The translations under genes and the position numbers were made by a program. This document shows positions 60,600 to 64,000 of a stretch of DNA of 64,000 bases, in pieces. The notes below the pieces were generated by a model. It searched no databases, was not told the DNA's origin, and saw nothing but the letters and a program-made list of their open reading frames with translations. The stretch spans positions 10,812,501 through 10,876,500 of the forward strand of contig BSBN01000293.1 of the NCBI GenBank assembly GCA_027924645.1. The letters are read 5' to 3'. How positions within the stretch are numbered: position 1 is the stretch's first letter; the number at the start of each line of letters is the position of its first letter. Source of the DNA: Cunninghamia lanceolata. Its lineage: Eukaryota; Streptophyta; Pinopsida; Cupressales; Cupressaceae.

Positions 60600-61850
60600 T
60601 CAAATGAAACCATTAATTGGTTCCTTGAAGTAGCTTCCCTTTCTGATTATTTTGTAATGCTTCACATGTTCATGAGTGGCCAAAAGGAGATGGAGATTAA
60701 ACAAATGTTTAACCAATCGCTGCAATATCTCTTGAAGAGTGAAATCACATCCACTTACCTCTTTACATTGGTCATACATGCTGCTATTTTGAGATGGATA
60801 AGTGTGCTGAATGCATTCTCCTTTAGCTACAACCTCATGCTTGGGTGAAAGAATGAGTTGTGGTACTTTTGTGGCCTCCATTCTAGCTAAATGTCTGATT
60901 GGACAACCTCTTGAAAGGTTAAACCTTGAGGTATCCTTGCTGGTTTCTTTCTTGTGGACTGCTTCTTCATCATTTTGTCGACTTGGTTGCTTCATTTCTT
61001 GTGACTGATTTGGCAAAAACATAGAGGTTTCTGCCTTATGTTCCTGCTATTCATGATTTTTCTCTTCCATTGGTGTTGGCTTGGCATCTAGATTTGAACA
61101 AAATGTTTCCAAATCATCCCAAAAAGGATCTTCTTCAACCTCTTCTTTACTTTTCTGTATAGGAGGCCTAATTTTGACTTCACAATAGCTTTGACTAGCA
61201 ACCTTTTGTGTATCAACTTCTATATTTTGTAAAACAAAGTTGTTTTCATGTGCCTCTTCATAAACCAACATCTTCTCATGCTCATGCTCATCCTTTACGA
61301 GCTCCAGAACTTGTGATGTCAATGAAACTTGTATGCTCTCCTCTTCTTGCTCAATGAATGAAGGAAGTTCACCAAATGGGAATGCTGAAACCTCATTTAC
61401 ATTAGCTCTTACTTGCTCATTGTCTCATTGTCCAAACTGATTTATTAGCATAGGCATTGGCATCTTCTCTTCATCTTCAACAAAAAATGGGAGCTCATCA
61501 AATAATTCAGTTAGAACTTCATAGCCAACACTTTCTACTTGTTTGCCAACCTGCTGCCCCAAAAGATTATGCTCATCATTCCCTTGCAACAAGTTTGATT
61601 TTCCCCTTTTAACTCATCTACAAGTGTACCAACAACAAAAGATTCTTCTTGTTCTTCCCCAAAAACCTCATCTTCTTGTTTACTAAACCAACTATCTCGG
61701 TAAACAATGGACCATTTTTACAAAGGCGAATGGTGATAGGAGAAGAAGGCTATTTATAAAGGTCTTGTTGGGATTCTTGAGGAAGAATACATTTTGGAGG
61801 AGGTTGTTCTTGAGGTATACTAGGCTCTTGCAAAGGATGTACGTCCCTAA
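60600..61850 (-). pseudogene. Unknown acidic ORF remnant (about 400 codons)
   Basis: The open minus-strand pieces 61322-61047 and 61022-60600 are in one frame, separated by a single TAG. Similar-quality coding continues upstream to about 61850 with frameshifts (PSFRDVHPLQEPSIPQEQPP near 61850; EDEVFGEEQEESFVVGTLVD near 61660). The protein is acidic, with a repeated theme: DELPFFVEDEEKMP, GELPSFIEQEEES, EEDPFWDDLETF. A more basic C-terminal part follows, with a Cys/His-containing FNLSRGCPIRHLARMEA. No catalytic motif recognised. It could be a retroelement accessory or antisense ORF, or a host gene relic. Confidence 0.45.
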
Positions 61851-62039
61851 AACTTGGAATCTCAAATTTACAATACTAACTTGAAGAGTTAAAAGGCATA
61901 CCTTTTGTTGGTGCCTATATAAAATTCAGATTTCAAGTATTCATTCATAGGGACTTTTCAAGAAAACCCAAAAAATTCTAAGTCTGTCAGCTTTCACTTT
62001 TGCATGTATGTATCTTTGTATATGTATTGCTGTTTGTAT
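61851..62039. other. Junction region
   Basis: No gene seen. Transition from the acidic ORF remnant to the tandem array; TGCCTATATAAAATTC near 61914 resembles a TATA box but has no other support. Confidence 0.3.
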
Positions 62040-62960
62040 GTACATTTGAATGTGCAAGTGCGAATGTACATTGGTGGGCCCGAAAAATAAGTCAAATCGG
62101 CTTCAAAAGGTGAAAAAATTGGTTGTATGCATCTTTGTATGCATATTGGGCTTGTATGTGCAATTTCAGGCGTGAAAAGTGGATGTACATTGAAGATTCT
62201 GTTGTAGATTCCTAGAATATTCTGTGCTTGTATATAAAGGTTTGTTTGTTGTTGTTGTATATTTGCATATACAATGGGTATATACAAGCGGTGGATCTCA
62301 ATATGTTCAAATCGGGTTAAGCAGTGGTGGGGCTGACATACAAGAAAAAAAATGCAAGTCAATATGCATCGGGTTACAATTGAATATGCAAAGATGAATG
62401 TATATCGAGTTGCATATCGGCGGCATACAAAGGAAAGAGATGTGCAAGGAGATACATGCAAGGCAAGAACCAAACGGTGGGGCCCATAAATTATATATAT
62501 GCGATTGTATGTTTGCACATGCAATCAAACATACAAGGGCATATACATTCCTATTATACAAGGCCCGGACACGAAAGGAGAATTTGTTGTGGCAGATAAA
62601 TGGCTGCGGTCTGCAGGTTGTATATTGCACATTGTATGTGTGATATACAAAGAGATGTGCAAGGAGTTACATGCAAGCTGGACCTGATTGAAATTGCAAT
62701 TTGTTTCACAGTATTTTGGGGTCCGCAGTTTGTATGTTAGGTGCATTGTATATGTGATATACAATGGGAGATATAATGAGGTAGATATAAGCCGTATTTC
62801 AAAGGTTATTTCAATTTGATTGATAAGTATGTTGCAATCCGTGTTGTATGTATATGCAATGTACAAGGTAATATACAAAGGGGAGATGCAAGCCGGACCC
62901 GGTTGAAATTTCAAATTGTTTTATAAGGATTTGGGGTCCGCCTTGTATGTTGGTGATTGT
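62040..62960. repeat. Degenerate tandem array, about 160-250-bp units
   Basis: Phrases recur in order: GGTGGGCCC/GGTGGGGCC/GGGGTCCGC at about 62073, 62324, 62484, 62708 and 62929; AGATGTGCAAGGAGWTACATGCAAG at about 62438 and 62653; GCAAGCYGGACCYGRTTGAAAT at about 62673 and 62890. Between them lie many TTGTATGT/ACATACAA words, including the perfect inverted repeat TGTATGTTTG/CAAACATACA near 62508-62537. The open frames over this region on both strands are products of the repeat. Confidence 0.65.
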
Positions 62961-63099
62961 ATGTTTATACAATCACATATACAACCACATATGCAAAAGA
63001 AAAGATACATTGGCTCGTCGGCAGGACAACGATTATTAGCGGACACTTCCTGGGTCTTTCCAACGACCGATGAAGATGCATATACCCAGTGATGGAGAA

Positions 63100-63670
63100 C
63101 CAATTAGTGGCTACCACGTGTCCAGGGTTGGTTGTATGTATATGCTTTTGCATATACAAAATTTGAATGTGCATTAGGTGAAAATGGTAAAAAGGCGAAA
63201 AAGGTAAAATGGAAGAGGGAAAAGTCAGCAATGGAAAAAGGGCACCTATGTGGCGCGATCTCATTGGTTGTGGACTTTTTAAGGCGTTTTGAGGCCATTG
63301 ATCTTGGCAATAGGGAGGAAATCGATGGACCATTTCAAATCTTCAGTGCTGGAGTGTTTTTCTATGTGTTCACTGCATCATTTGAAGTGGGAAGAATTAC
63401 AAAGCATGCAGTTTCCAGAGGCCGCGGGTAGGTTGGCCATTAATGGCAGAATTTGCAGAGGTATGGGTCTTGATTGACAGACCAGCTACCATTTTCAATG
63501 AAAATCTTCAAGTGGTAGCACACCTCCTGATTCCACCTGCTCATTCCTCTTCTTTTCTTAGCTGCATTGAATGTTTTGGGTGCCATTCTGAAGGTACATT
63601 GTATCTAGTAGCATTTTGAGTTGACATTGTACTGAACGCTGAGTGCACATTCTTGCTATAAAAAGCAAAC
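63100..63670 (+). promoter_or_regulatory. Promoter-like region with G-box and TATA box
   Basis: CCAAT at 63100, a G-box CCACGTGTCC (63114-63123), an inverted CCAAT (ATTGG near 63264), and a TATA box TATAAAAAG at 63657-63665. Together with the tandem array just upstream this looks like a plant promoter or an LTR U3. Nothing downstream to 64000 codes for a recognisable protein, and the window ends before an LTR end or gene could be seen. Confidence 0.4.
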
Positions 63671-64000
63671 TGTGTTACTCATTGAGGGTTGTTGAAGACT
63701 TGGGCATTTTTTGGAGGAAATAACAAAGAACAAAGTATTTTCTTGGTTGTTCTGTCTCTTTTGAAGTTTATGAGTTGCATTTGAGTGCACACTGCACATA
63801 TGTTTAGTTTCATGTCATTTTTATATGAAAAATGCTCCTTTGCATGTGTTTAGCTATTTGTCTCCATTTGTTGTATGCATCCCTTCTTTTGAATCTGGTT
63901 GCTAAGGGTTTCTTAGATTCTAGGATATAGATTTGCTATATCACATGCTTGATCTGTGACTTCCATTCAAGGAGTGGATTAAACTATTTTAGGTCAAGTA
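63671..64000. other. Downstream of the promoter-like region
   Basis: No supported coding sequence. If transcription starts near 63690 this would be leader or LTR R/U5 sequence; the region is truncated by the window. Confidence 0.3.

Noticed and set aside
62307..62914. Overlapping open frames on both strands
   Set aside because: Explained by the tandem TGTATGT/ACATACA repeats, which lack stops in several frames.
1..64000. CRISPR array, rRNA or tRNA gene, bacterial-type operon
   Set aside because: None seen. The tRNA-Met matches are retroelement primer-binding sites of 12-13 bases, not genes.

Overview
This window is nuclear plant DNA made almost entirely of nested LTR retrotransposons. Every recognisable protein is a retroelement Gag/Pol product or an unknown protein embedded in one. 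The copia primer-binding sites match plant initiator tRNA-Met (TGGTATCAGAGC). I see no intact host gene, rRNA, tRNA or CRISPR. A large repeat-rich genome fits, possibly a gymnosperm, but the sequence alone does not prove that.

Layout (element letters are mine). A (5-5966, +): decayed Ty1/copia element, 5' LTR outside the window. H (-): a copia-type element in two pieces, 5969-8247 and 27941-29729, carrying a coiled-coil/multi-zinc-knuckle Gag module and, downstream, an unknown ORF of about 410 codons. G (8248-27940, -): a Ty3/gypsy element of Tat-like architecture inserted into H (near-perfect TSD TTGTG/ATGTG). B (18605-25724, +): a young copia element with an uninterrupted 1384-codon gag-pol, inserted into G's leader (TSD GGGTC). 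So B sits in G, and G sits in H. 29730-34555 holds no gene except a small copia integrase fragment, K (-). E (34556 to about 38690, +): decayed Tnt1-like copia, itself hit by a 984-bp non-autonomous DNA transposon. F (about 38700-46935, +): copia gag-protease of the same extended-Gag type as H. F is split by D (40535-46895, +; TSD CTATA), a chimeric copia element in which a Gag-derived coiled coil and zinc-knuckle array replace RT/RNase H. F is then cut off by a minus-strand LTR-like piece, L (46936 to about 47899). C (50598-57818, -; TSD ATTTT): complete but decayed copia element. About 60600-61850 (-): an unknown acidic ORF remnant. 62040-62960: a degenerate tandem array. 63100-63670: promoter-like sequence, possibly the U3 of an LTR running out of the window.

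Only B looks capable of making a full polyprotein; all the others carry stops, frameshifts or deletions. Across the copia families three cis structures recur: (i) a 20-21-bp inverted repeat enclosing the polypurine tract and the start of the 3' LTR; (ii) a copy of the LTR start plus extra purine tracts about 190-210 bp upstream of the real junction, matching each family's own LTR; (iii) a C-rich-loop hairpin at the LTR 3' end next to the PBS, with stem changes that keep pairing. These structures, the chimeric element D, the extended Gag of F/H/D and the unknown ORF of H are the parts most worth following up.
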